Of a stretch of 10,552 nt of DNA, positions 1-6,540 are shown piece after piece. Both the position numbers and the translations under genes were made by a program. Every line of letters begins with the position of its first letter. Positions within the stretch are counted from its first letter, which is position 1. This DNA is from an uncultured Sphingomonas sp. (GTDB lineage: Bacteria; Pseudomonadota; Alphaproteobacteria; Sphingomonadales; Sphingomonadaceae): positions 1 to 10,552 of the forward strand of contig CAKTFL010000034.1 in NCBI GenBank assembly GCA_934555855.1, written 5' to 3'. The notes beneath the pieces were generated by a model. That model saw only the letters and a list, made by a program, of their open reading frames with translations, was not told the DNA's origin and did not search any database.

Positions 1-378
1 CTTGAACACGCCCTGACCCGCACGGTGGTGGCGTCGGCCGGCCCCTTCGTCCGACGGGAAGCGTTGCGTGAAGAGGCGTTCTCCAGCACCGAGTTCGGCG
101 GCAATGTCGGCATCGGCGGCGAGCTGCGCCACGGCTTCAACGTCGGCGCGAGCCTGGGCGTGTCACGCGCGATCTTCGACGCGCCGTTGCCGATCTTTGA
201 CGTGAAGCCGCGCCGCGACAACCGGCTGGTGGTCCGGACCACGTTGGGCAATCGCAAGATACGCGTTCTCGGCTTCTCGCCGCAGCTGAACTGGACCTAC
301 AACCGTATCGAGTCCTCGATCGGCCTGTATTCGATCAACCGCAACCGCTTCGAATTGACGCTCGCCCGCTATTTCTGA
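1..378 (+). CDS. C-terminal part of a Slam-like outer-membrane protein (surface lipoprotein assembly modifier, DUF560 barrel), 5' end outside window
   Basis: The frame is open from the first base, giving 125 visible residues and a TGA stop; the true start lies upstream. The visible part reads as amphipathic beta strands with short turns, such as FNVGASLGVSRAIFD and RLVVRTTLGNRKIRVLGFSP, and it ends in LARYF. A C-terminal Phe is the usual signal for Bam-dependent insertion into the outer membrane. The pattern LGNRKIRVLGFSPQLNWTYNRIESSI matches my memory of the end of Slam/DUF560 barrels, which help move lipoproteins or other proteins to the cell surface. The periplasmic TPR domain expected at the N-terminus of that family cannot be checked here. 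The gene ends four bases before the convergent oxidoreductase gene. Another 12-16-strand outer-membrane protein is possible; that it is an outer-membrane barrel is much surer than the Slam assignment. Confidence 0.72.
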   Translation, partial: LEHALTRTVVASAGPFVRREALREEAFSSTEFGGNVGIGGELRHGFNVGASLGVSRAIFDAPLPIFDVKPRRDNRLVVRTTLGNRKIRVLGFSPQLNWTYNRIESSIGLYSINRNRFELTLARYF

Positions 379-382
379 ACGC

Positions 383-1504
383 TCAGTTTTCCGCGCTGCC
401 GGATATGTCGAACAGCGATCGGTACTGGCGCGGCTGCGAACGGAGATACTGGTCGGGCGCACGCACCTGCCCGCCCAGATGGGCGGCGGCGTGCCAGGGC
501 CAGCGAGGATCGTAGAGGACCGTGCGGGCAAGCGCGATCATGTCGGCGTCGCCGGTGCCGACGATCGCCTCCGCCTGTTCATAGTCAGTGATCAGGCCGA
601 CCGCGACCACCGGCATGGTCACGGCCTGCTTCACCGCCCGCGCGAGCGGCACCTGATAGCTGGGGCCGACCGGAATGTCCTGCGCCGGGTCCAGTCCGCC
701 GCTCGATACGTGGATCGCCGCGCAACCGCGCGCTTCCAGCGCCTCGGCGAAGCGGACGCTCTCCTCGATGTTCCAGCCGCCCTCGACCCAGTCGGTGCCC
801 GACACGCGCACGGTGACCGGCCGGTTGGCGGGGAAGGCGGCGCGAACGGCGTCGAACACCTCCAGAGGAAAGCGCATCCGGTTTTCCAGCGAGCCGCCAT
901 GATCGTCGTCGCGCCGGTTGGACAGTGGCGACAGGAACTGGTGGAGCAGATAGCCATGGGCGGCGTGGATCTGGACCGCATCGATGCCCAGCCGCGCAGC
1001 GCGGGCAGCGCTGGCGCCAAAGGCGTCCCGCACCCGGTCCATGCCCGCGCGGTCAAGGGCGCTCGGTGCATTCTCCCCTTCCGCAAAGGGCAGGGCGGAG
1101 GGCGCCACCGTCTGCCAGCCATGCTGCCCGTCCGGCGCGATCTGTTGCCCGCCCCTCCATGGCAGCTCGGTCGACGCCTTGCGCCCGGCATGGCCGAGCT
1201 GGATGGCGAGCGGCATCGGCGACCAGCGGCGGATGCTCTCGACCACCCGGGCCATGGCTGCCTCCGTGTCGTCATCCCACAGCCCGACATCGCCATAGGT
1301 GATCCGCCCTTCGGGCAGCACCGCCGTCGCCTCGATGGTGAGCAGCGCCGCGCCCGACAGCGCCAGCTGGCCGAGATGGATCAGGTGCCAGTCGTTCATG
1401 CGCCCGCCCTCGGCCGAATATTGGCACATCGGCGCGATGACGATGCGGTTGGCGAGCGACAGGGCGCCCAGGTTCAGGGGCTCGAACAGCTTGGGGTGGC
1501 TCAT
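383..1504 (-). CDS. NADH:flavin oxidoreductase, Old Yellow Enzyme family (YqjM/NamA-like ene-reductase)
   Basis: The product has 373 residues and no signal peptide, so it should be a cytoplasmic FMN-dependent TIM-barrel enzyme. It begins [25 protein letters not shown], typical of the family. C27 and Y29 match the flavin-tuning Cys and active-site Tyr of YqjM-class enzymes. Q102 and HAGRK (105-109) fit the FMN-binding segment. H180 and H183 in [11 protein letters not shown] are the substrate-binding His pair, followed by Y185, the likely proton donor, and then the [15 protein letters not shown] loop. The phosphate-binding end is [17 protein letters not shown] (321-337). Members reduce activated C=C bonds of enals, enones, nitro compounds or quinones with NAD(P)H; the natural substrate cannot be read from the sequence. 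Start: ATG preceded by GGAG with 8 bases between. The gene is divergent from msrB, so a role in stress or electrophile detoxification is an inference. Confidence 0.95.
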   Translation of the reverse strand: MSHPKLFEPLNLGALSLANRIVIAPMCQYSAEGGRMNDWHLIHLGQLALSGAALLTIEATAVLPEGRITYGDVGLWDDDTEAAMARVVESIRRWSPMPLAIQLGHAGRKASTELPWRGGQQIAPDGQHGWQTVAPSALPFAEGENAPSALDRAGMDRVRDAFGASAARAARLGIDAVQIHAAHGYLLHQFLSPLSNRRDDDHGGSLENRMRFPLEVFDAVRAAFPANRPVTVRVSGTDWVEGGWNIEESVRFAEALEARGCAAIHVSSGGLDPAQDIPVGPSYQVPLARAVKQAVTMPVVAVGLITDYEQAEAIVGTGDADMIALARTVLYDPRWPWHAAAHLGGQVRAPDQYLRSQPRQYRSLFDISGSAEN

Positions 1505-1566
1505 GACGATCTCCGGTCAGGTTGCCAGGCATTACGGTCGAGACGCCGCTTGGTGCCCTTGCGGGC

Positions 1567-1592
1567 TGAACCTTCAACCCCGAAATTCGGTT
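1567..1592 (+). promoter_or_regulatory. Possible EcfG-type (general stress response) promoter upstream of msrB
   Basis: TGAAC at 1567-1571 is followed after 16 bases by CGGTT at 1588-1592. The alphaproteobacterial EcfG consensus is roughly GGAAC-N16/17-CGTT, so each box has about one mismatch or insertion. A methionine sulfoxide reductase would be a sensible target of that sigma factor. It overlaps the inverted repeat, so one of the two readings may be coincidental. This is a weak call. Confidence 0.25.
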
Positions 1593-1597
1593 GAAGG
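1571..1597. repeat. Perfect 9+9 bp inverted repeat in the divergent oxidoreductase/msrB region
   Basis: CCTTCAACC (1571-1579) and GGTTGAAGG (1589-1597) are exact reverse complements separated by 9 bases. The spacer and arm edge contain a second small dyad, CGAAATTCG (1581-1589). The repeat ends 9 bases before the GGAG ribosome binding site of msrB. It could be a regulator operator for one or both divergent genes, or a stem-loop in the msrB leader. It has no T run, and its place ahead of the gene makes a terminator unlikely. Confidence 0.6.
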
Positions 1598-1619
1598 ATC
1601 AGAGCCGGAGAAACATGCC

Positions 1620-2063
1620 TTGTCGACCTATCAGAAATCCGAAGCAGCCATCGCCGCGCTGACGCCGGAACAGTTCTACGTCACGCAGCAGAGCGGGACC
1701 GAGCGGCCGGGTACGGGCGAACTGCTCAACAACAAGCGGGCCGGCATCTATGTCGACATCGTCTCGGGCGAGCCGCTGTTCGCCTCGTCGGACAAATATG
1801 AGTCGGGCTGCGGCTGGCCGAGCTTCACCAAGCCGATCGAGCCGGCCAATGTCGCCGAGCTGAGCGACGCAAGCCATGGCATGGTCCGTACCGAGGTCCG
1901 GTCCGCACATGGCGACAGCCATCTCGGCCATGTCTTCGATGACGGCCCGCGCGACCGGGGCGGCCTGCGCTATTGCATCAACTCCGCCGCGCTGCGTTTC
2001 GTCCCGCGCGAGCGGATGGAGGCCGAGGGCTATGGGGCTTATCTGGACCAGGTGGAGGATTGA
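1620..2063 (+). CDS. msrB: Peptide-methionine (R)-S-oxide reductase MsrB, zinc-less form, TTG start
   Basis: The 147-residue product reduces the R-epimer of methionine sulfoxide in proteins, with thioredoxin as the usual reductant. Family landmarks are all present: [31 protein letters not shown] with the likely resolving Cys C64, [14 protein letters not shown] with H101 and H104, and [11 protein letters not shown] with the catalytic C119. The two CxxC pairs that bind structural zinc in many MsrBs are absent: VDIVSG (45-50) and SAHGDS (95-100) stand where the Cys residues would be. The start is taken as TTG at 1620 because GGAG at 1607-1610 lies 9 bases upstream and the homologous protein starts there. 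The ATG at 1615 is out of frame. No signal peptide is seen, so the enzyme should be cytoplasmic. The gene stands alone, 100 bases before the M1 peptidase gene. Confidence 0.95.
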   Translation: MSTYQKSEAAIAALTPEQFYVTQQSGTERPGTGELLNNKRAGIYVDIVSGEPLFASSDKYESGCGWPSFTKPIEPANVAELSDASHGMVRTEVRSAHGDSHLGHVFDDGPRDRGGLRYCINSAALRFVPRERMEAEGYGAYLDQVED

Positions 2064-2163
2064 GGCCGGCGGCCTGATTGTCCCTGCCCGGTCCCGCCGC
2101 TAAGCGCCGTCGCATGATCGCACCGGCGTCCATGCGGGGCGAGTTCAAGGGAGATCAGGTTCA

Positions 2164-4113
2164 GTGAAGCACAGCCTCGCCGCGGTCGCGGCGCTTCTGG
2201 GCACGGCCGCGGGTAGCACAGCGGCGGCCGCCCAGACCTATCAGCCGCGAGAGGCGTTCGCGCCGTTCGACATGGGGCAGGCGGTCAATCGCTATCGCGG
2301 CGGCAACGGCCTGCCCGGCCCGGATTACTGGCAGAACCGCCCCGACTATACGATCCGCGCTACGCTGGACCCGGTACGCAAGACGATCACGGGCTCGGTC
2401 GAGATCCGCTATGCCAACAACAGCCCCGATGCGCTGGACGTGCTGTGGCTGCAGCTCGACCAGAACCTGTACCGGGTCGCCTCGCGCGGGGGGCTGGCGT
2501 TGGGCGGCGTGCCGCGCGGCTCTACGGAGGGCTTGACGCTCGACGCGGTATCCGTCGAGGTGGACGGGCAGAACAGCGCGATCACGCCAGTCGTTACCGA
2601 CGCCCGCGCGCAGCTGCGGCTCGCCCGGCCGCTGCTGGCAGGCGGCAAGGCGACGATACGCATTCGCTATCATTACGTGATCCCGGCAGAGGCGTTCGGC
2701 GGCCGCACCGGCTGGCTGACGTCGAAGTCGGGCGACATCTTCTCGGTCGCGCAATGGTATCCGCGCATGGCGGTCTACGACGACGTGCGCGGCTGGGACA
2801 CGCTGCCTTACCTCGCCCAGGAGTTCTACCTGGAATATGGCGACTTCGATTACTGGCTGACGGTGCCCTCCGACATGCTGGTTGCGGGGTCGGGCGAGCT
2901 TCAGAACCCGGAAGAGGTGCTGACCCCGGCCCAGCGCGCCGCCCTGGCACGGGCCCGGAGCAGCGACGCCACCGTGACGATCCGGGCGCCCGTCGCGGTC
3001 CGCGACCCAGCGACCCGGCCGAAGCGGGGCGGGACGCTGACCTGGCATTACCGGATGCAGAACACGCGTGACGTGGCGTTCAGCGCCTCGCCGGTGTTCG
3101 CCTGGGACGCGGCGCGGATCAACCTGCCGGGCGGCAGATCGTCGCTCGCCATGTCGTTTTACCCCCCCGAAAGCCAGGGACGCGATCGCTGGGGCCGCTC
3201 CACCGAGTATCTGAAGGATGCCGTCGAGCGCTTCTCGGCGAAATGGTATCCCTATCCCTGGCCGAACGCCGTCAACGTGGCGGGGCCGGCGGCGGGCATG
3301 GAATATCCGGGCATCGTGTTCGACGGCATCGACGATGCCGGCAAGGAGCTGTTCTGGATCACCGCGCACGAGATCGGGCATAGCTGGTATCCGATGATCG
3401 TCGGCTTCGACGAGCGCCGCCACGCCTGGATGGACGAGGGCTTCAACACCTTCATCGACATCTACGAATCCGACGAGTTCCAGGGCGGGGTCTACGGGCC
3501 CAAGCGCGACAGCGAGTTCGCGCCCGGCGGCGGCAATCCGGTGGACGAGATATTGCCGATCCTTGCCGACCCGAACGCGCCGCCGATCCTGTCACGCTCC
3601 GACACGGTGATCGAGAAATACCGCCACCCGGTGACCTATTTCAAATCTGCGCTCGGGCTGAAGCTGCTGCGCGAGGAAATTATCGGGCCGGAGCGTTTCG
3701 ACCCTGCCTTCCGCCGCTTCACCGCCGCCTGGGCGTTCAAGCATCCCAAGCCCGCCGACTTCTTTCGCGCGATGGAAAGCGAGGCGGGGGAGGACCTGTC
3801 CTGGTGGTGGCGCGGCTGGTACGCGAACAACTGGCAGATGGACCTGGCGGTCAAGGGCATCGAGCGGGGTGAGGGTGGCGAGCCGCTGGTCCGCGTCGAG
3901 GCGCGCGACAGGTTGGTCATGCCCGCGACGCTGCGTGTGACCTATGCCGGCGGCAAGTCGGTCGACCTGAAGCTGCCGGCCGAGACCTTCATCCGTCAGT
4001 CCTCTACCCTGATCCCGGTGCCTGCGGGTCAGGTGGTCAGGGCCGAGCTCGATCCCGATCACAAGCTGCCGGATCGGGATCGGGCGAACAATGCGGCCGG
4101 TCGGCGGAGGTAG
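2164..4113 (+). CDS. Secreted M1 family zinc metallopeptidase (aminopeptidase-like)
   Basis: The 649-residue product opens with a Sec-type signal peptide, MKHSLAAVAALLGTAAGSTA followed by AAAQ, so it should act in the periplasm or outside the cell. Residues about 60-320 form the N-terminal beta domain of M1 enzymes. The GAMEN-like substrate-anchoring loop is GMEYPG (378-383). The zinc site is HEIGH (402-406) with the third ligand E425 exactly 18 residues later in MDEGF, the classic gluzincin spacing. Y492 in TYFKSA matches the transition-state Tyr of the YxKG segment. The C-terminal part is short compared with PepN, as in many bacterial secreted M1 proteins. The start is GTG at 2164, with AAGGGAG ending 10 bases before it. 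It probably removes N-terminal residues from peptides; the exact specificity is unknown. A hairpin follows the stop. Confidence 0.93.
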   Translation: MKHSLAAVAALLGTAAGSTAAAAQTYQPREAFAPFDMGQAVNRYRGGNGLPGPDYWQNRPDYTIRATLDPVRKTITGSVEIRYANNSPDALDVLWLQLDQNLYRVASRGGLALGGVPRGSTEGLTLDAVSVEVDGQNSAITPVVTDARAQLRLARPLLAGGKATIRIRYHYVIPAEAFGGRTGWLTSKSGDIFSVAQWYPRMAVYDDVRGWDTLPYLAQEFYLEYGDFDYWLTVPSDMLVAGSGELQNPEEVLTPAQRAALARARSSDATVTIRAPVAVRDPATRPKRGGTLTWHYRMQNTRDVAFSASPVFAWDAARINLPGGRSSLAMSFYPPESQGRDRWGRSTEYLKDAVERFSAKWYPYPWPNAVNVAGPAAGMEYPGIVFDGIDDAGKELFWITAHEIGHSWYPMIVGFDERRHAWMDEGFNTFIDIYESDEFQGGVYGPKRDSEFAPGGGNPVDEILPILADPNAPPILSRSDTVIEKYRHPVTYFKSALGLKLLREEIIGPERFDPAFRRFTAAWAFKHPKPADFFRAMESEAGEDLSWWWRGWYANNWQMDLAVKGIERGEGGEPLVRVEARDRLVMPATLRVTYAGGKSVDLKLPAETFIRQSSTLIPVPAGQVVRAELDPDHKLPDRDRANNAAGRRR

Positions 4114-4119
4114 CATAAA

Positions 4120-4144
4120 GGCGCCGGCAGCGACCGCCGGCGCC
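4120..4144. terminator. Hairpin between convergent M1 peptidase and TonB receptor genes, likely bidirectional terminator
   Basis: GGCGCCGGC (4120-4128) and GCCGGCGCC (4136-4144) are perfect 9-base arms around a 7-base loop. It starts 6 bases after the M1 stop and ends 4 bases before the receptor stop. On the minus strand the stem is followed by TTTATG, a short T-rich tail, so it is a better terminator for the receptor gene. On the plus strand the tail is CCCGTTATAT, which is weaker. Confidence 0.75.
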
Positions 4145-4148
4145 CCCG

Positions 4149-6341
4149 TTATATGCCGAAGCGCAGCGTCGCGCGAAGATCGCGGCCGGCGAGCGGGGCG
4201 AAATCCTTGAGGAAGCTCGACGCGCGGCGGGCTGTCACATCGAAGATGTTGTTGGCGCTGAGCACTAGCTGCGTCTTGCTGTCGCGTCCGAAGGGCGACA
4301 GGCTGACCGAGGCGTTGACCATCGTATAATCGTTGGTCGGCGTTTCGAACGCGGCGGTGCGGTTCTGGTCGAACACATGCTCCACCTCCGCGCGCGCGGT
4401 GAAGGCATTACCCTGTGCTTCCAGCCCGCCCAGAACGCGCGGTGCCGGAATGCGCGGCACGGGGCCGACGTCGACAATGTTGGCGTGGACATAGTCGCCC
4501 AGCAGGTCGGCATTGAAGCGCGTCGTGCCGAGCGTGAACAGCGACGCCGACAGGTCCGCCTCGAACCCGTAGTAACGCGCGTCACCCTGCTGATACTGGA
4601 AACAGGGCAGGTCCGCCTCGCGTCCTGAGGGTGCCGCCGCTGCTTGGCACACAGCCTGAGCAACCTGGTTCTCGGAAATATAGTCAGTGAACCAGTTGTA
4701 ATAGGCCGACGCGTCGAGGTTGACGCTGCCGGTATGGGCGTGAAAGGTCGCTTCCAGCCCCCAGCTCTTTTCCAGCCGGAAGTCGGGGTTGCCCAGTTCA
4801 TAGGCCTGGGTGCCGGCATGGCCGCCATTGGCAAAGATCTCCTCCGCCGATGGCGCGCGCTCGGTATGCGAGCCGTTGAGGCCGATGCGGATCGAGTCGC
4901 CGATACCGTAGGACGCGCCGAGCGATCCCGACAGCGCGTGGAACGTGCGCCGGCCGACGAAGAAGCGGTCGTCGGGATCGTTCTTCGCGGTCAGGTTGCT
5001 CCATTCGTAGCGCAGCCCGCCTTCTGCCTTGAGCGCGCCGAAATCCAGCTGTTGAACCGTGAACAGGCCCGTCTGATTGGTCTCGTTGCGCGGCAGAAAG
5101 GCTTCGTCGCCTTGCACGTCGAACTGGCGGTTGAAGAACTGGACGCCCGATGCGCCCGACCACGCGCTACGGCGGGCCTGAACCAGCTCCAGCCGACCTT
5201 CCGTGCCGTTGTTGTAGAAGGCGGTGCCGATCGACCCGTCCTCTTCCAGCTCGAAATGCCGGTAATTGGCATGACCGATGCGGATGCGGATGCGGTCGAA
5301 CACGTTTCCGCCGGTCTCTACCTCGCCGCGCAGGTCGACGCGGTTCTGGACCAGGTCGAGGCGGGGGCCCTCCTGCTCCTGTCCGACCTGCGTCGCGTAG
5401 CGGATCGGGATGCCATAGAAGCTGTCGTAGTGGCTGTACGACACGCCCAGCGAGCCGGTGTCGGTAACGAGGCTGGCACCTGCACCCGCGGTCCAGGTTT
5501 GGGAAAAGGAGTTGGGCAGCTTGCCCCTGATGGCGGCGGAGGCGGCGAAGTCGATCGGCTCCTCGCCCGCTTCGACGTTCTGGGGCAGGCCGACCTGGCT
5601 CAGCGCCGCGGCTCGGGCGGTGCCCGACAGCGCGTTGCCGCCAATCCGCAGATTGTCCGTCTTCAGGTACGATCCGTCCGCGTGGAGAACGAGGTGCTGG
5701 CCGACCGCCACGTCGCCCGCGCCCTCCACGGAGCGTTCGTTGGCGGCCGAACCGTAGTTGGCGATGCCGTTCAGGCGATAGCCGTTCTCCGGCAGCGTGC
5801 GCGGGATGCGCGTGTCGACCACATTGACCACGCCGCCCACCGCCGACGAGCCGAACAGCAGCGCCGAAGGACCGCGCAGCACCTCGATCCGCTCGGCGAG
5901 CAGGGGATCGATTACGACCGCATGGTCAACCGAGGTGTTGCTGACGTCCACGGAGCCGATGCCATCGGTAAGGACGCGGATGCGATCGCCCTGGAAGCCG
6001 CGCAGGATGGGGCGGGAAGCCGTCGGGCCGAACGACGTGGCGGAGACGCCCGGCAGCCGAGCCAGGGTTTCGCCGATCGAGGGCCTGAGATCGCGGGTCA
6101 GCGCCTCGCCGGTCAGCACCGATGTGCCCTGGAGCACGTCGCGTTCGCTGCGCTCGAGGGCGCCGGTGACGATCACCTCCGGCCCGTTCGCCGCCGCACG
6201 CGACGAAGTTGGCACCGCGGCGGCCGTGACATCCTGGTCGCCATTTACCGCGCCTGACCCGCCGGAGCCGGATTGGGCGAGTGCCGGCCCCGCGACGACG
6301 AGGGCGAAAAGGCTCGCGCCGAGCCGAATTGCATTGGTCAT
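4149..6341 (-). CDS. TonB-dependent outer-membrane receptor, ZnuD-like (probable zinc or other metal uptake)
   Basis: The 730-residue product has a signal peptide with ALAQ cleavage near residue 22. A low-complexity linker follows, then a TonB box-like EVIVTGA (55-61). The plug domain runs to about 180 and includes LPGVSATSFG, RPILRGFQGDRIRVLTDGIG and the conserved RIEVLRGPSALLFGSSAVGGVVNV. The rest is a 22-strand barrel ending in LRATLRFGI. ZnuD-type marks are SNTSVDHAVVIDPLLAERIEVLRGP and, around 494-516, ERAPSAEEIFANGGHAGTQAYELGNP. C565 and C580 are 15 residues apart and likely form a disulfide in an outer loop. I see no His-rich cluster like that in the external loop of Neisseria ZnuD, so zinc as the substrate is an inference. 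The ATG has AGGGAAG 5 bases upstream. The gene is divergent from the S9 peptidase, with a Zur-like site between them. Confidence 0.9.
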   Translation of the reverse strand: MTNAIRLGASLFALVVAGPALAQSGSGGSGAVNGDQDVTAAAVPTSSRAAANGPEVIVTGALERSERDVLQGTSVLTGEALTRDLRPSIGETLARLPGVSATSFGPTASRPILRGFQGDRIRVLTDGIGSVDVSNTSVDHAVVIDPLLAERIEVLRGPSALLFGSSAVGGVVNVVDTRIPRTLPENGYRLNGIANYGSAANERSVEGAGDVAVGQHLVLHADGSYLKTDNLRIGGNALSGTARAAALSQVGLPQNVEAGEEPIDFAASAAIRGKLPNSFSQTWTAGAGASLVTDTGSLGVSYSHYDSFYGIPIRYATQVGQEQEGPRLDLVQNRVDLRGEVETGGNVFDRIRIRIGHANYRHFELEEDGSIGTAFYNNGTEGRLELVQARRSAWSGASGVQFFNRQFDVQGDEAFLPRNETNQTGLFTVQQLDFGALKAEGGLRYEWSNLTAKNDPDDRFFVGRRTFHALSGSLGASYGIGDSIRIGLNGSHTERAPSAEEIFANGGHAGTQAYELGNPDFRLEKSWGLEATFHAHTGSVNLDASAYYNWFTDYISENQVAQAVCQAAAAPSGREADLPCFQYQQGDARYYGFEADLSASLFTLGTTRFNADLLGDYVHANIVDVGPVPRIPAPRVLGGLEAQGNAFTARAEVEHVFDQNRTAAFETPTNDYTMVNASVSLSPFGRDSKTQLVLSANNIFDVTARRASSFLKDFAPLAGRDLRATLRFGI

Positions 6342-6382
6342 GATGACTTCCCTGATCTTGCCGGCGCCCGCCTATTCGCGAT

Positions 6383-6400
6383 GCAACGTTATATCAATGC
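6383..6400. promoter_or_regulatory. Candidate Zur-like operator upstream of the ZnuD-like receptor
   Basis: GCAACGTTATATCAATGC is an imperfect 18-bp palindrome; 12 of 18 positions agree with its reverse complement. It carries the GTTATA half-site typical of Gram-negative Zur boxes, while the other half is degenerate. It overlaps the proposed -10 of the receptor gene, the right place for a repressor. ZnuD-type genes are commonly repressed by Zur when zinc is plentiful. That Zur binds here is an inference. Confidence 0.4.
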
Positions 6401-6417
6401 CTAACTCCGGTGATGAA
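6388..6417 (-). promoter_or_regulatory. Possible sigma-70-type promoter of the TonB-dependent receptor gene
   Basis: On the minus strand TTCATC (6417-6412) and TATAAC (6393-6388) are separated by 18 bases. The predicted transcript would start around 6380 and carry a leader of about 40 bases before the ATG at 6341. The -10 is good; the -35 is only partly like TTGACA. A second reading uses TTGATA as the -35, but its -10 is poor. Confidence 0.35.
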
Positions 6418-6540
6418 GCTCGGTTCGTCGCATGCACGGTGAAGGGCCGGCGCTTGGGATATGCCTGGGGCACGCAAAGAAGGCTGCACGACCCGGCCGT
6501 TCGGTCTACTGACCGGGGTACCACTTACGGGGATTCGTTC

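Noticed and set aside
2064..2080. Terminator after msrB from GGCC-GGC-GGCC
   Set aside because: Only a 4-base stem and no T run; too weak to call.
2161..3423. 420-codon minus-strand frame opposite the M1 peptidase
   Set aside because: Arg/Ala-rich shadow of a well-supported GC-rich gene, with no recognisable domain.
4644..6257. 537-codon plus-strand frame opposite the TonB-dependent receptor
   Set aside because: Antisense shadow; the receptor frame carries all conserved motifs.
5797..6540. Open extension of the S9 peptidase frame upstream into the receptor gene
   Set aside because: It lies antisense to the receptor's conserved plug region, and the signal peptide and ribosome binding site place the true start at 6541.
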